Origin: Earliella scabrosa
Taxonomy: Eukaryota; Basidiomycota; Agaricomycetes; Polyporales; Polyporaceae
Assembly: GCA_022605405.1 (NCBI GenBank)
Contig: JABYQQ010000032.1
Location: 263,001 to 327,000 of the forward strand
DNA length: 64,000 bases
Direction: 5' to 3'
A model generated the notes under the pieces. That model ran no database searches and was not told the origin of the DNA. It worked only from the letters and a program-made list of their open reading frames with translations. Below, piece by piece: positions 47,627 through 59,323 of this stretch. Within the stretch, counting starts at the first letter, position 1, and each line of letters begins with the position of its first letter. Both the position numbers and the translations under genes were made by a program.

Positions 47627-48973
47627 GTCCCACGGGCGTTCTCCCCATTCCGCATCGTGGAACGCCGTTCACGCAATACGGAGCGGTTCGTACCCTCTGC
47701 TGAAGAAAATTTTGCCCTCCGAAGGCTAAGCACCCACGTTCGCCAGCATTCACCGTTGCGATCGTCTCGTGAGTAAGGTCTACCGCACGATACAGGGCAT
47801 AGATTTACTAGTTAGGGTTCGACAACCGCAAACATGCCAGGAAGAGAATCCGCTCACAGCGGCTGAGATGACTTCTCGTCCATGCCCCGCTGTCATTCGC
47901 GGATGGAAGCAAGACCGCACCAATCCGGGGACCAATGATCGTCGGAGGATGGTTATAGCCCGCGGCTATGTGCTCAGTGCTCGCATGGTTGGTGCCCCCG
48001 AAAAAATGACGAAGCATGAATCATGCCTCAACGAGTTAACCATGTGCGCATGGTAGCCTTTATAAGCTCTATAAAATGTAGGCATGAGCGGATTTAGGTG
48101 ACAGGTTAACTCATCAACATACCATTAGTTATGTGAAGGTGCCATCTCCTGTTCGTCATCCAGTGCCAGAACGTACGGGTCCCCGTCCGCGCAGGCCGTC
48201 GGTAAGCCTGTGACTGTATGATGATCCATATGGTCTTGTAAATATTAATTTGAGCTGTTGCTTGCATAACACGCGATATTCCGAGTCCTGGGACGATGTA
48301 GCTATGACGTAAACGACAAAAATTGAACACGTATCGAATAACAGCCTGAGTGAGTGGGGTGCGACAAGTGCCATTTAATGCACCCATCCGCTCACAGATT
48401 ATCGCATGAATGATCACAACGCCAGACGGCATCAGTCTCCGTCCGAGAAATGTTGGCGCAACGTGTGCTAGTAGTAGTCGTAGCTGACTCCAGTCGCGGT
48501 GACGGTGAGCATGACACTAGTACTGTTGAGACGGAGGAACACTCACAGTTGCTATATCACCTCTAATCCATCCTTAGCAAGGTAAATCGCACCTACAGGG
48601 TCAAAGCCCCTGGCAGTTTAAGGCAGAGATGGGAAAGTGGTGGTATTAGCTCGGCCGAGAGGCGAACAAGGGCGAACATCCAGATCATTCCGTTTCGGCG
48701 AGACGCGGAGTGCCGCAGCAGACGCCAAGTAGACGCGTGCCAATTCTGCCACGGCCCACATTCCATCTTACATCCTCCCTGAGTCGCCCCCAACTTCCTC
48801 TCGATGGCATCAATTTACGTGCGCGTGGCAGTGACTATGATACTCGTTTGCTCCTGCCCTCAGAGTCAGAGTCGACATTTCGAGGCCAGTAGGCAGAAAG
48901 GTGCAGGCTAAGTCTCATGACGGTGTACTTCGGGACCATCGACGTCGAGTGTTCGCAAGGAACGGAGCCTGTA
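47627..48973. other. intergenic, no gene supported
   Basis: 5' flank of subtilisin 3 and 3' side of the F-box remnant. Only short uninformative frames; nothing recognised. Confidence 0.45.
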
Positions 48974-50168
48974 TTATAGAAGCTCGCCGAGAGCCCTCAT
49001 CAGATTCGAGCAGAACTCAACGCGTACCGTGAGCGAATGGAGGGAAGGGAAGGCGGAGATGATGCGAATCGAATTCTCTTGAAGTATTGTAAGGGCCTGA
49101 TCTAGTTCCATGCAAGACCACCTCGATGTTGTGAGGCCCGAACAGTAGGCGCGCAGCGTCGGACAGGATGCTCGATGTCCCTTGTCTACATGCGTCCAGG
49201 CTCTAGCCGGTGGAAGCAGCAATGACGTTACAATGCGCCGCAGATGCCTCGCATGATCGTCGCCGACGACGAATGTGACGGACGGTATGTCGATCGTAGT
49301 AAGACCACACGGGACGTCGGATACTTCTACAAACAAGCGTATGAAGGCACGCACTGGTGGTGAAGACTATGATGCAACGCACAGTGGTAAAGGGAGAGAA
49401 TGTGACGAGCCGCAGGTACGTTTCTTGTGAACCCGTCCGGCTGCTGTATGACCGTCGTGCGAAGCTTCGGGAGCTATGCCGTGACTAGGCCAAGCGGATG
49501 GGTTATTCTCTGCGGTGCACATGTGACGCTAGCTCTTGACATTTTTCCAAGACAACGTCCGGCCCTAGTGCGCGAAAGAGCCAGTAGCCGCGGGTAAACC
49601 GTGATGGAAGGCGCGTGAACCCTTTGGGAACGGGGTATTGGGGAAGCTTGAGGCGCTTAGCTCGTCAACAACAACGGCTGGAGGCGTTCGGGGTCTGCCG
49701 TAGTGGCAAGCCAGCTTCTCTAGATTGGATAGATTGGGGGAAAGAATCTTGAGAGGAGGGACGGCCATGGCCTTGAGGTGCATAACCCGCACATAATGAT
49801 GGAATGGCATGATCCTCAAGGAGCGTACCTTGCCACCCGGGCAGCAGAGTGGCACCGAGCGCGCAGGGGCGGGGGAAACGAGGGGCATGTGGAGGAATGG
49901 CACGAACAAGCCGGTACGTGACGAAGTGTCCCTCGAACATCGAGACGCTAGAGACTGGGCTTCGGTCTTGCGTCAGTTGATGCGCCCTCACATAAGAAAA
50001 CCCGGAACTCACCGAGTAGATAGTAGGAATGATGGCCGTCCTCCCCATGAACGGGAAATACACTGTCCTGATCCGCGCAAGGACCGGCGCCGCGTTGTCG
50101 AGCCTGAGAATCTGCAGTGGTCGGGACCTCCTTTCGGATGGGGCGTCGGAATGCATCGTAGAGCACAT
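48974..50168 (-). pseudogene. F-box/LRR gene remnant, C-terminal part
   Basis: Broken reading frames carry the leucine-rich style of the neighbouring F-box genes. Examples are LQILRLDNAAPVLARIRTV, then in another frame MAVPPLKILSPNLSNLEKLA and VVVDELSASSFPN. Further downstream come IPSVTFVVGDDHARHLRR, RASCPTLRAYCSGLTTSRW and IISAFPSLHSLTVRVEF. The F-box itself and the N-terminal region are absent, and at least two frame changes separate the pieces. It ends about 10 bp from the stop of the intact F-box gene, on the same strand, so a decayed tandem copy is likely. Confidence 0.5.
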
Positions 50169-50179
50169 CTTTGGCGCAT

Positions 50180-52033
50180 CTAATACTTGACCCGAACGTC
50201 ACTGTCCATCATCTCCACCAGTCTCCATGCGCCTACTCGGTTTGTCTGCTGCATCGCTTCGTTAATCGGACAACAGAAGGTCTCGACCTCCAATGCGCCC
50301 AATCGTGCACACCGGGCCTTCGACAAAGGATTAGGGCGATCCAGAACAAGCAACTGTAGGCGGGCGCCCCGTGACGCCAGGGACTCAATAGCGGAGACGA
50401 TCTGCTCGTGCGCCCCGCTACCGTCCGTCGACTTGACGTGAAGGCATGCCAACCAGCCGCACACGGGCAGCTTGCGCAGGACGCGGAAGAACTTCCGCGA
50501 AGAAGTCGTGGTGACGGTGAGATGAGACACGTTTGGAAACGCTTCGAGCATGGCGACCCAGTCATGCTTCACGATGGATACGCCAGCGAAATCGCACTGG
50601 ACGACCGTTGCGTGATGGGAGAGAGCCGTAGGAAGAAGGGAGAAGAAGTCGTGTAGGAGAGATGAAGGTCCGAATGGTCCGCGTGAAGAGCCCCACACCA
50701 CGTCCCTCACGGAGAGTCGAAGCCGCCGCGAGCGATCCTGGGCGAGAGCTAGTGTGAAGCTGCCAACATTGGTAGATGGGACTGGATCAAAGCTCAAACG
50801 CATGACATCGATGCCCGGCGAGAGGGTAGAGAGGGAGAAGATGGTGGGTAGAAGGCCGGCGATGGAGGGCGCAGTGGAGAAAATGAGCAGCTCAGCAGCG
50901 GGATGCCCGGGGATTATACGCGCCAGCCAGAAGATGAGCGAAACGATGTCGCTTCCTCCCACAAGAGTCCATGCTCGCAGGTTTGGAAGCAACGCCGGCC
51001 CCATTTGAGCACCCGGAGTTAGGGGCGTGGTACAGCGAGTCATGCTGAGCTCTTCAAGTCTGACGCATCGCGCCAGCATCTGCAGGAAAGACGCTGCAGA
51101 GCGGACGCCGCCGGTGACGGTAAGATGAGTGATGGTGTCGACAGGTACACCGGACGTGAAGAGAACGCCCATGGTGATGATGTGTCGCAATTGAGGGAAC
51201 TTGCTTCGCGGAGCAGCGTGGGGACGTTCATGGAGAAGACCACTGTCAGGATGTTGAGAGTGACGATGGAGGAATCTCAATGTCTTCAAGCAAGGTAGCG
51301 TAAGACGGTTGAGCCAACCGAGGTAAGGGTGGCAGTTCTGGGGCAGCACGATGGACAGCGATGACAATCGTACTGCTTTGGAGTCGAGTGCCCCCCACTG
51401 GGTTAGAAGACGAAGGTCGCTTCCCTCCAGATTGAGATGGTAATGCCGTGGGGCCGTAAGATTGATGAGAGTAATCGATATTGAGTATCCTCTACCGAGG
51501 AGATTCGGCGCGCGGACGATGCCAACCCAGAAGTCGGGGATCTGATGTATGATGGATCTCCAAAGGCGACAGACGTGGACTATGCGGATGTCCGCGCGAC
51601 GACTCGGGTCTATATGGCAGAAGATCTCGATGAGGAGTTCGGTGGGAAGTTTCGAGTGGATGAGTGTAGATGCATTGTAGGCGGCCTTCAGTTTGAAGAT
51701 AGAGCGTGAAGCATGCTCCAGGCTCGAGCGGTGCTGCCATATCATGGCCTGGTAGTCTGCGATTCGTGCTTGGTGCTCCTCGACCTCTCGGTGTCGGCGA
51801 TTGATCTCCGCCATGATGTCGGTTGGAGACATCGATGAGGGTGCATGATCTGTATCCAACTTTTGTCCGGTCGTGCGGAAGCAATCGATGTAACGTCCTT
51901 GAGACGTCGACGGGAATGCGTGACCTAGACCAAATTGTCCGTTCCCGCGGAAGAAATCTGTGGGATCTGCTCGAGACGTTGACGGGGATGCATGATTCGG
52001 ATATGCCTGGAGTCTGCGGAAGAACTCCGACAT
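50180..52033 (-). CDS. F-box/LRR-like protein 2
   Basis: Single-exon 617-residue protein. The N-terminal ~75 residues contain near-repeats (NHASPSTSRADPTDFFRGNG and AFPSTSQGRYIDCFRTTGQ). A helical stretch, MAEINRRHREVEEHQARIAD, then precedes the F-box at about residues 128-175: IHSKLPTELLIEIFCHIDPS and HVCRLWRSIIHQIPDFWVGI. The remainder has irregular leucine-rich segments, such as LTLPCLKTLRFLHRH, ITHLTVTGGV and FPNVSHLTVTTTS. It is the same architecture as F-box protein 1 (28 kb), which suggests family expansion. Probable SCF ubiquitin-ligase receptor; partner unknown. Confidence 0.82.
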   Translation of the reverse strand: MSEFFRRLQAYPNHASPSTSRADPTDFFRGNGQFGLGHAFPSTSQGRYIDCFRTTGQKLDTDHAPSSMSPTDIMAEINRRHREVEEHQARIADYQAMIWQHRSSLEHASRSIFKLKAAYNASTLIHSKLPTELLIEIFCHIDPSRRADIRIVHVCRLWRSIIHQIPDFWVGIVRAPNLLGRGYSISITLINLTAPRHYHLNLEGSDLRLLTQWGALDSKAVRLSSLSIVLPQNCHPYLGWLNRLTLPCLKTLRFLHRHSQHPDSGLLHERPHAAPRSKFPQLRHIITMGVLFTSGVPVDTITHLTVTGGVRSAASFLQMLARCVRLEELSMTRCTTPLTPGAQMGPALLPNLRAWTLVGGSDIVSLIFWLARIIPGHPAAELLIFSTAPSIAGLLPTIFSLSTLSPGIDVMRLSFDPVPSTNVGSFTLALAQDRSRRLRLSVRDVVWGSSRGPFGPSSLLHDFFSLLPTALSHHATVVQCDFAGVSIVKHDWVAMLEAFPNVSHLTVTTTSSRKFFRVLRKLPVCGWLACLHVKSTDGSGAHEQIVSAIESLASRGARLQLLVLDRPNPLSKARCARLGALEVETFCCPINEAMQQTNRVGAWRLVEMMDSDVRVKY

Positions 52034-52669
52034 CGTCGGTGGTCTGACTGGGGATCGATGGATCAGAAGTTACATACGGATTGAGATCGTTACATAGGGA
52101 CGAATATGGGGGCTGTACTTACAGATTGAGATCGGACCAAAGCGATTGGGTATCGTGGAAGGTGGTCCAGTCGGCTGGAGTTCAGTAGCTTGTGAGGTGA
52201 GTGTTCGGATGCCGGTAGATACCGAAACGGCGCCTGAACCTGCCTGAACCTTGAAGCTAACTCAAAGTACCAGTCCTACGGTGAAGGTGCGGCAGTATCT
52301 CCTCGGGCTCTAACTGGGAGAGAACACCGGTCCCTGGGCGGGAGCTTGCGACTTATGCCTTGCCTCGAGATTGTAACACATCACACACTGGAGTGCCCAA
52401 TGATGAGAAGCATGGTTAACTGAAAATCGAGCAGATACCTCGAGATCTTCGCAGCGAGTTTGCAGACGTCGATCAGTCAACACCAATACGCACATACGTG
52501 GAAGACTGCTCACCTCGAAATGTGGATGGATAACCAGTATCTCTTACCACAAGTCCAATGCCATCGGGATATAGCATCCATCGCGCAAGTTCGAAGGCCG
52601 CGCTATATACAAAGCACACAAGTGTACAGTGTAGTACACATACACATCTACGCCCCAGCCCCCAGACAA
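52034..52669. other. intergenic between F-box gene and AP-1 mu
   Basis: 5' flank of the F-box gene and 3' flank of AP-1 mu. No further gene recognised. Confidence 0.5.
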
Positions 52670-54630
52670 TCACATCCCAGGGACGATCGGAGCGCTGCCC
52701 TTCTCCAGCGCCGTCCGCAGACTGTGCTCGCACGTCAGCAAAATCCGCAGAGGCGCGGCCAACACTAGACAGCGGACGACGCACCTGTAGTCGTCGCCAT
52801 TTTGCGTAATGTATCGCACCCAAGGAAGCGCCTGGTATCCGCTCTTCTCGACGATTTTGAGATAGCGCACTTGGATACCGGAGACGGTGAAGTACGGGAT
52901 CTCGAACTTGACAGTAATGGGTGCGCGCTTGTCGAGGGACTCCCGCTCTATGGATCGAAGTTGAGCAGGTATCGACCGATCAGCAACACGGGAGGAAGGC
53001 AAGGTACTTGACATACCTCCACGAACACTGGGGAGACCAAAGTGTGCGCGCATGAGGAACTCCCGGCCACCGCCCAGCTGCTTGATTTTCCATACGAAAG
53101 CAGACTTGTCAGGTACGTACTGCACGCTGCCAGTTGATGCCTGCGAATGATGAGCTTTAACGTGAGTTTCAAGCATGAGCACGAGGTGCTACGTGAAGCG
53201 TACCCTGAATCGGGGCGTGTCGGCATCGTCGGGTACCGGTACGTAGATCTCAACATTGTTCGCGGTACTCCTGCGCTTGAACTGCGCCTTGACCTTGACC
53301 ATGTACTCTATCCTGCTCCCCTTGTGGTGCTCGACCTGCCCGGCCGTGAGATGATATTCCAGCACGAATGACCACCAGACTCACAGCGGCTTCTACCCAG
53401 ATCAGGGGTTTCACAGGTGTTGATAGGCGGTACGACATGAGCTCGAACTCGCCGTCGGGCGGGATGAAGGAAATGGTGCGGTCGTTCTCGAACCTGGACA
53501 GACGGACACACTGGTGGAACTTGACGTCCTCCATCTCGATCGCCTTGCCACGCGCGTTGCGACCCGTGCTCTCGAACATGACCTTGTCGTTGAGACCGAG
53601 ACGGAGCTCGGGCATGCCCGAGAGGTAGCACTTCATCTTGATAGCGCCGAGGATCTCGGAGCGGACGACGTTGCCGTTGGCGTTCACCTGCGCACGAGAT
53701 GGTTAGTACAGCCCAGCGACATCGCATGAAATGTTTTCAACGAGAACAACCATGGTGACGTCGCGGGGACTGGCATAACATCGCACTGTGCGACAAGGTG
53801 GTAAAAGCTCATGCCCGGTATGGGCAGTGGGTGTATGCGCATATGCGCGTTGCGCTCGATGAGCACCAACAACTCCCAATGGATGACATGCGTTCGCGCA
53901 CATCTGGGAGGAACAGGGTCAGGAAGAGGGAACGCACCAGCAGGTTGACGCTCTCGATGACATCCAGGAAGACTTCGTTCTTGCGGTAGCGGATACCTTC
54001 CGACCGCCACGACACGGCGTTCGTGACTGCAATAGGTGGCCGGACCTGGACCTCGAGCTTGTACGACTCTTGCGTGATGTACCTGGCGACAGTCACAAAG
54101 GTCCGCATGAACGCGCATCGTGCGCGGAGGTGGAGGGAATGGAAACGACGACGTACTCTTGGAGAATCTTGCTCTCCGTCGTCTGCGGGTACCCAAAGTC
54201 CATCATCTCGTCCATGAGCTCGTAGATGATGACAAAGTTGTCGCGGATCGACTCCTCCTCGAGCTCCTTGAAGTACTCGACGAGGACCTGCACGAGGCGG
54301 TGCAGAAAGAGGATGATCTCCGCCGCGTTCGTGTTGCGTTTTGACAAGGCGAGGACTGCGAGAGGGGGGGACGACCGTGTTCGTTCTGACATGACCCTGG
54401 TGTCATCCTGCAGGCGAAGCGGGCAACTCACGGTAGAGGTTCGAATGGCGGATGTGCATGTAGTTTACGCTGTCCCGCGTGAAGCATGGCGTGACCTGCT
54501 GTCCCTCCTCCTCCAAGTCCAGGACTATCGGCAGGAAACGCTCGATGTATGATGGCGGTACGTCGTCGCGGTAGGAACGCTGGATAAGGGGCTTGCCCTT
54601 GAGGTCAAGAATTGCAATCAGGCTGGCCAT
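52670..54630 (-). CDS. apm1: Clathrin adaptor AP-1 complex subunit mu
   Basis: Medium chain of the AP-1 adaptor, which binds tyrosine-based sorting signals at the trans-Golgi/endosome. About nine exons. The longin-like N-domain starts MASLIAILDLKGKPLIQRSY. EYFKELEEESIRDNFVIIYE and DFGYPQTTESKILQEYV are nearly identical to animal mu1. The mu homology domain has VTNAVSWRSEGIRYRKNEVF, VRSEILGAIKMKCYLSGMPE, KFHQCVRLSRFENDRTISFI, QFKRRSTANNVEIYVPVP and ISGIQVRYLKI-type sequence (here VSGIQVRYLKIVEKSGYQAL). The final exon joins YITQNGDDY to SLRT. Known mu1 proteins stop at or within one residue of that LRT; here 13 more residues follow, ending APIVPGM. Start at 54630 by alignment with animal mu1. 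Confidence 0.93.
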
Positions 54631-55473
54631 CGTGCACACAGAGCAGGGTTCGGCACTCCAGTCGTCGGCAAGTTCGTCAGAGCCAAGTTACAGAGAGCCC
54701 CTCGAGATGGCGAAGAGTCAAACAGACAGAGAGGGTTCCGCCGGAGATGTTGAGGGAGCAGGTGAGATGCAGAGTGGTATGCTAAAATGTATGTTGTCCG
54801 ACGGGATTGCCATCTTGTCTGCCATATGGCGCTCGGCTGCTCCAATATCGCCATCTTGTACCCCTTCTTCATATCTCACCTCCTGCTGAGCCTCCGTGTC
54901 TACAACTTCTCCAGATACTTATAGAACTCTTTCAAAATATCGCAAAATAGTTTTTGAGTGCTCTATGGCCTTCAGGACTTGTTCAGGACCTCACGATTCT
55001 CTCGTCTTCGCTCAGCGCTAACTAGGTTTATTTCCTGGCGCTCATGATTGAATTACTCCTTTTGGTTGACTGTTACACGCGACTGACTAGCGCCCATGGG
55101 GTCCCCTCTCGTAGTGACTCGAGTTACTGCGTCCTCTTCGCATGCAACGCTTCCTAAACAATCTTGCTGCAGTGTATGTACACATGAAATTATGCTACGT
55201 TGAAACCAGACTCGGATAGCATGGGTTGAGCAAGCAGTGAGTGGATCTTGGCAGGGTGGACAAGATTCCAATAATCAGGCGGACAGGTTGCCGATACTAG
55301 CGCTGGCCAACTTCCTTCCTTCCTGCTGACTACTTTACTTTCTATTGGGCGGGCAACTTGACAATACACAGAACGTACAATATTGCAATTCTCAAGACAA
55401 ATTGGCGATTGCTTTGTACAACATACCCCCTTGCGAGTGGTATAGCATCTGCGCGCCTACAGCCCACAATGGC
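54631..55473. other. divergent intergenic region, AP-1 mu / PQ-loop gene
   Basis: About 840 bp between divergently transcribed genes, so it holds both promoters. No clear TATA box and no RNA gene recognised. Confidence 0.5.
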
Positions 55474-57167
55474 ATGGGCGCCTACACGTCCATACACGAC
55501 GGCCCGCGTCGGTGTGGCTCTCGCGTTCTCCCTTTGCCTCCGCTCGCCATGTCCGTTTGCGAACCCGTACGCCTCCCTACAATCTAGCGTCTCCATACGC
55601 TCACAGGTTGACCCAGCACCATGATGCGGCCGCGAATGCGCTCACCGCGTTCATGTGCGTAGGCATCACGATCTCGTACTTGCCACAGGTGAGCGAGCCA
55701 CTGCGCCCGGTACCCCCAACGGAAGCTGACCGATTGGCGCAGCACTACAGGATTATCTCGGCCAAGTCGTCGGAGGGGTTTAGCCCATGGTTTTTGCTAC
55801 TGGGGAGCACGTCCTCTGCCTCGGGTATGCTCAACATGTGAGTTCTCTCTGTCACCCGCTCGGCTGCTCCTGAGACGAGGGTGTGGGATAGCATCGTCAT
55901 GCAGTGGGGAATCATCCGGTGTTGTCGAGTCCTTGTGAGTTAAACGTTCTGTCTGGCCATCACCATCCTGCTGATTGCGTACTCCATGGCAGAGCGTCGG
56001 GAGTTGCATCGAGTCTATTGCCGGGGTCATCCAACTCGCCCTCGTTTGGGTCTTGTTCGTCATGATGTGCGTGTCCTACCTTATGGCGTATACGATGAGT
56101 CCCTCACAAAGAGCAGCCTCGTTCTCTACATGATATACTACCCACCCCACCGCAAGTACGTCGAGCTGGACGTGGACCTTCCCAACAACCTTCCTCCCAG
56201 ACACATCAAGACTCCGGTCAAGCGCGAAGAATGGAAGCTGTCCATCACGCTCTCATGGGTGGTCTTCTTGCACATGTACGTGTTCTGTCTCCAACATGTA
56301 TGGAATCCGGAGGCGAACTGTGTTCGCCCCTATGGGTCGCGATTACGTCGGTGGCGTTCTTGTCGTAAACCTCGACATGCCCATGCGCAACCATGTTCCC
56401 GTCTCGCTGGTCAGACCTAGCTAACTCATTCTGCTATGACAGCGCATTCATTATCTTCATCACCTTCATGCTCCTTACGACCAACCCAACCCCCGACGCA
56501 ACCTCGCGCTCTCCACAGATCCAGCTCTGGGCGACCTTCCTGGGAGTCTCCTCTGCCTTCCTCGCCGCGTTCCAGTACGCACCGCAGATCGCGCACACGT
56601 TCCGCATCAAGCTCGTTGGCGCGCTCAGCATCCCGATGATGTGTATTCAAACACCGGGAGCGATCCTCATGGTGCTGAGCATCGCGCTGCGCCCCGGCAC
56701 GAACTGGACAAGTACGTCCGCTACCTCACTCGACCGCGTTCACTCCATCTCAATGCGCATGACACTGACGCACCCCTTCCCTTGCAGCGTGGATCTCGTA
56801 CGCGGTCGCAGGCGTGATGCAAGGCATACTCCTCGTCATGTGCATCATCTTCCGTGCGCGCCAGCACAAGCTCGGGTTGGACGACTTTGGGCGTCCCTTG
56901 GCCGACGGCCCCACCGCTTCGTCCTCGGAGGCTGGCGCGACGGCGGATGCTACTCCTGCACCGACCACGCCTGCGCTCGAGGCTGCCGTCGGAGACGCCG
57001 TGAGGGCGGACATGCGGAGCGAGCATGGGGTGAACGTCGTGGCCGGAGAGCAGACGCCGCTGCTGCCCGGGAAGCAGAACCGCGCGCGGTCGAGGTCGAG
57101 TTCGAGTTCGGGTTCGAGCTCGAGTGCGGGCAAGAGGAGCCTTCTTAGGAGGTGGCTCAGGCGGTAA
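55474..57167 (+). CDS. PQ-loop repeat membrane protein
   Basis: Seven-helix membrane protein of the PQ-loop family, whose known members move amino acids or act at vacuole/lysosome membranes. The first PQ-loop is CVGITISYLPQ joined to HYRIISAKSSEGFSPWFLLL. The second is FLAAFQYAPQIAHTFRIK, followed by LVGALSIPMMCIQTPGAILM. A hydrophilic loop between them carries YYPPHRKYVELDVD. The cytosolic tail is Ala/Thr-rich, then EHGVNVVAGEQTPLLPGK, containing an acidic dileucine-type signal (EQTPLL), and ends in an RS-rich basic stretch. About seven introns. The start at 55474 (MGAYTSIHDGPR) rests on a phase-2 intron into LTQHHDAAANAL and is the least certain part. Divergent neighbour of AP-1 mu. Confidence 0.78.
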
Positions 57168-58279
57168 CCGCAGATACCATTCTCCCTCTCGTCACGAACT
57201 TCATGCTGCTGGGTCGTATCCTACGGGCTGTGCTTCCTAATCATACTTTTCTTGGATTCTACGTCGATCGCCCGGCCCGCGCTCGCGGACTAGGGTTGAC
57301 ATGGGCAGGGCGGTGTGATAGGGTCGTCTCGTCTCGCTCTCCTGAACTGGAGGTGGCGGATTGCCGCAGAGCACGGTATGTCGCGCGCAATGTCTCTGTG
57401 TCTAGATTCACGTACACCGTCCAGGACAAGGTCGTGTTGCAAGACGCTGCTGCGCGGGCCAAGCCCTCCTCAGTGTCAATCGACTGCCTACAGCTTGAGG
57501 GAGCTGTATCCGCCTGTCATGGCTGCCACTGCTACTACACAGGCCTGAGCGCGACGACACGAGCGCCACGGGAGGGTCGGAGGAGCTCGAGAAGGCGATA
57601 TGAGGCCGCGAAGCTGCCTGCGGAGTTCCTCACACCACTCTTCCAGGCGAGGGATTTATGTACAGATTTTATCCCGGGTTCCATACGAGGGTGCCCAAGA
57701 GACAGCCACGGGCCTCGCGCGTGTATCAGTACGACATCTCCCTGCCTCTAACCATGACACGGCTCTCACTCTTTGGCACACGTAGCGCGGTGGCATGTAT
57801 TTATGGGCGGTTGAACGTAAAACGTTGCGAACGTGAGCGCATCGTTGGCAAGGCGCTAGCATTGACGGCGCCTGTGGCAGGGAGTTTGAACGGACGACGT
57901 CAATACTTCTGCGTACTCACAAGAGGGCTCATCATAGGCAACAAGCTTTGCGGGGTAGGCTTCCTTCGGTGATCCCTATACGACTCCACCACGGACTCGG
58001 ATCGAAGCACGGACGCTCGAGGATGCAACCCGCATCGCAACGCTCGCGCTCAAGCTCAAGAGCAACGCTCTGACGAGGAGGGCGGTCACGGTCAACGGCG
58101 TCGATTCATGACATACAGAGGATGGACGTGTCGGCTGCGGGATGTCATGGAATAGGCATCGCAACCGCCGGCCAGCGAGTGCAAACGCTCGCCGCATTTG
58201 GTAAAGTGCTTGCCGTTCTGGATCGGTGGAGGTGCTTCTTGGAAGCCGTGCTTATCGGGATTCGGTGACAGCGGGGGCA
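57168..58279. other. intergenic, no gene supported
   Basis: 3' flank of the PQ-loop gene. A 199-codon plus frame (57152-57751) overlaps the PQ-loop 3' end and has no domain; judged spurious. Confidence 0.45.
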
Positions 58280-58479
58280 TATATTCTCGGCCAGGTCAAG
58301 TCGCGTCCCAGCAGTCCTCCGCTCGCGTCCTCTTCTCTTCTCTCCTCTCGCTCCCTTCCTCTCTCTCTCTCTGCTTTCCTGCTCATTCCGCTCTTTCTCT
58401 CAATCGCATCCTAACACACACGGCGACCCTCCAAACTTGCGACGCGACGCAGGACGTCTGCGTCTGCAGCATCGCCATG
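58280..58479 (+). promoter_or_regulatory. TATA box plus CT-rich leader, possible small gene start
   Basis: TATATTC at 58280-58286 is followed by a ~70-bp pyrimidine tract (about 58320-58400) and, at 58477, an ATG in strong context (GCCATGG). This layout is typical of highly expressed fungal genes. The ATG opens a 17-codon exon (MDSMQARMSQAGEGQLE) that ends at a strong GTACGT donor. The continuation is unclear: the nearest good acceptor gives only four more codons, and others give a Cys-containing tail (MVTTCPPCNA). The product, if any, is a small unrecognised protein. Confidence 0.35.
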
Positions 58480-59323
58480 GACTCCATGCAAGCAAGGATG
58501 TCTCAGGCTGGAGAAGGACAGTTGGAGGTACGTTTCCATTTTTCCAATTGGTCGTGTCTTTCACTCTGTGGAGGGGGGCAACTCTACAATATTGGCACAG
58601 GAACGAGGTCCTTGATGACCTCGTTCACCGCCAAATGTGCATACCTACGGGATTTGTGCAACACTGGGTGCCAGATGGTTACCACCTGTCCTCCCTGCAA
58701 TGCATGAAACGAATGATTTCCGCACAAGAACTGAGCACTTAGGCATGATGCGCATCTGTTGTTTCTCTCTGACGTGGACTGATGAAAGGGAGAGCTGTGC
58801 ACCACTCCGGTCATCATCATCAACTGGCCCTCGTCCTATATGCCGCCCTGGCTATCTAGCCCGTAGGGCCGCACGCGCGGAGATACGGTGAACTCGGCTC
58901 AGTGCATCGAGGGCCGAGGCACTGTGTTCGTCTAATGCATATTCAAGCTGCCCCGCGGCTTGATTCAATGATTGAATGTCGAGTTCGACATCCTCGTTCA
59001 ATGTGCCACTCGCGACTTCCCTACATCTCCGACATCATGCGGCCCTGAGCGTTCTGATCCACTGCAACAGATATGTATCTAATCTCCCCTGCTCTCACCA
59101 GTTTGGCCTCCGCTCTCCTCTTCGTGTCTACCATGCTCCCTGCACACGCCTTCTGCTCGAACTAACCACGCCTTTCCTCTAGTCATCCTCAAGCTCTACG
59201 CTACTAGTCGATCCTTCCCCAGTCGCTCGCTTTCCACCTCGCCTCTCCTCCTTGGACTACCAACTCACATTACCAGACCGCTCCTCGTCGCCTAAACGAC
59301 GACACAGCACTATCTCTTCCCCG
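58480..59323. other. region downstream of the putative small gene
   Basis: May contain later exons of the small gene that starts at 58477 and the leader of the disordered protein gene at 59324. Nothing further could be assigned. Confidence 0.4.

Noticed and set aside
57152..57751. 199-codon plus-strand frame
   Set aside because: Starts inside the PQ-loop gene in another frame and has no domain; 3' UTR.
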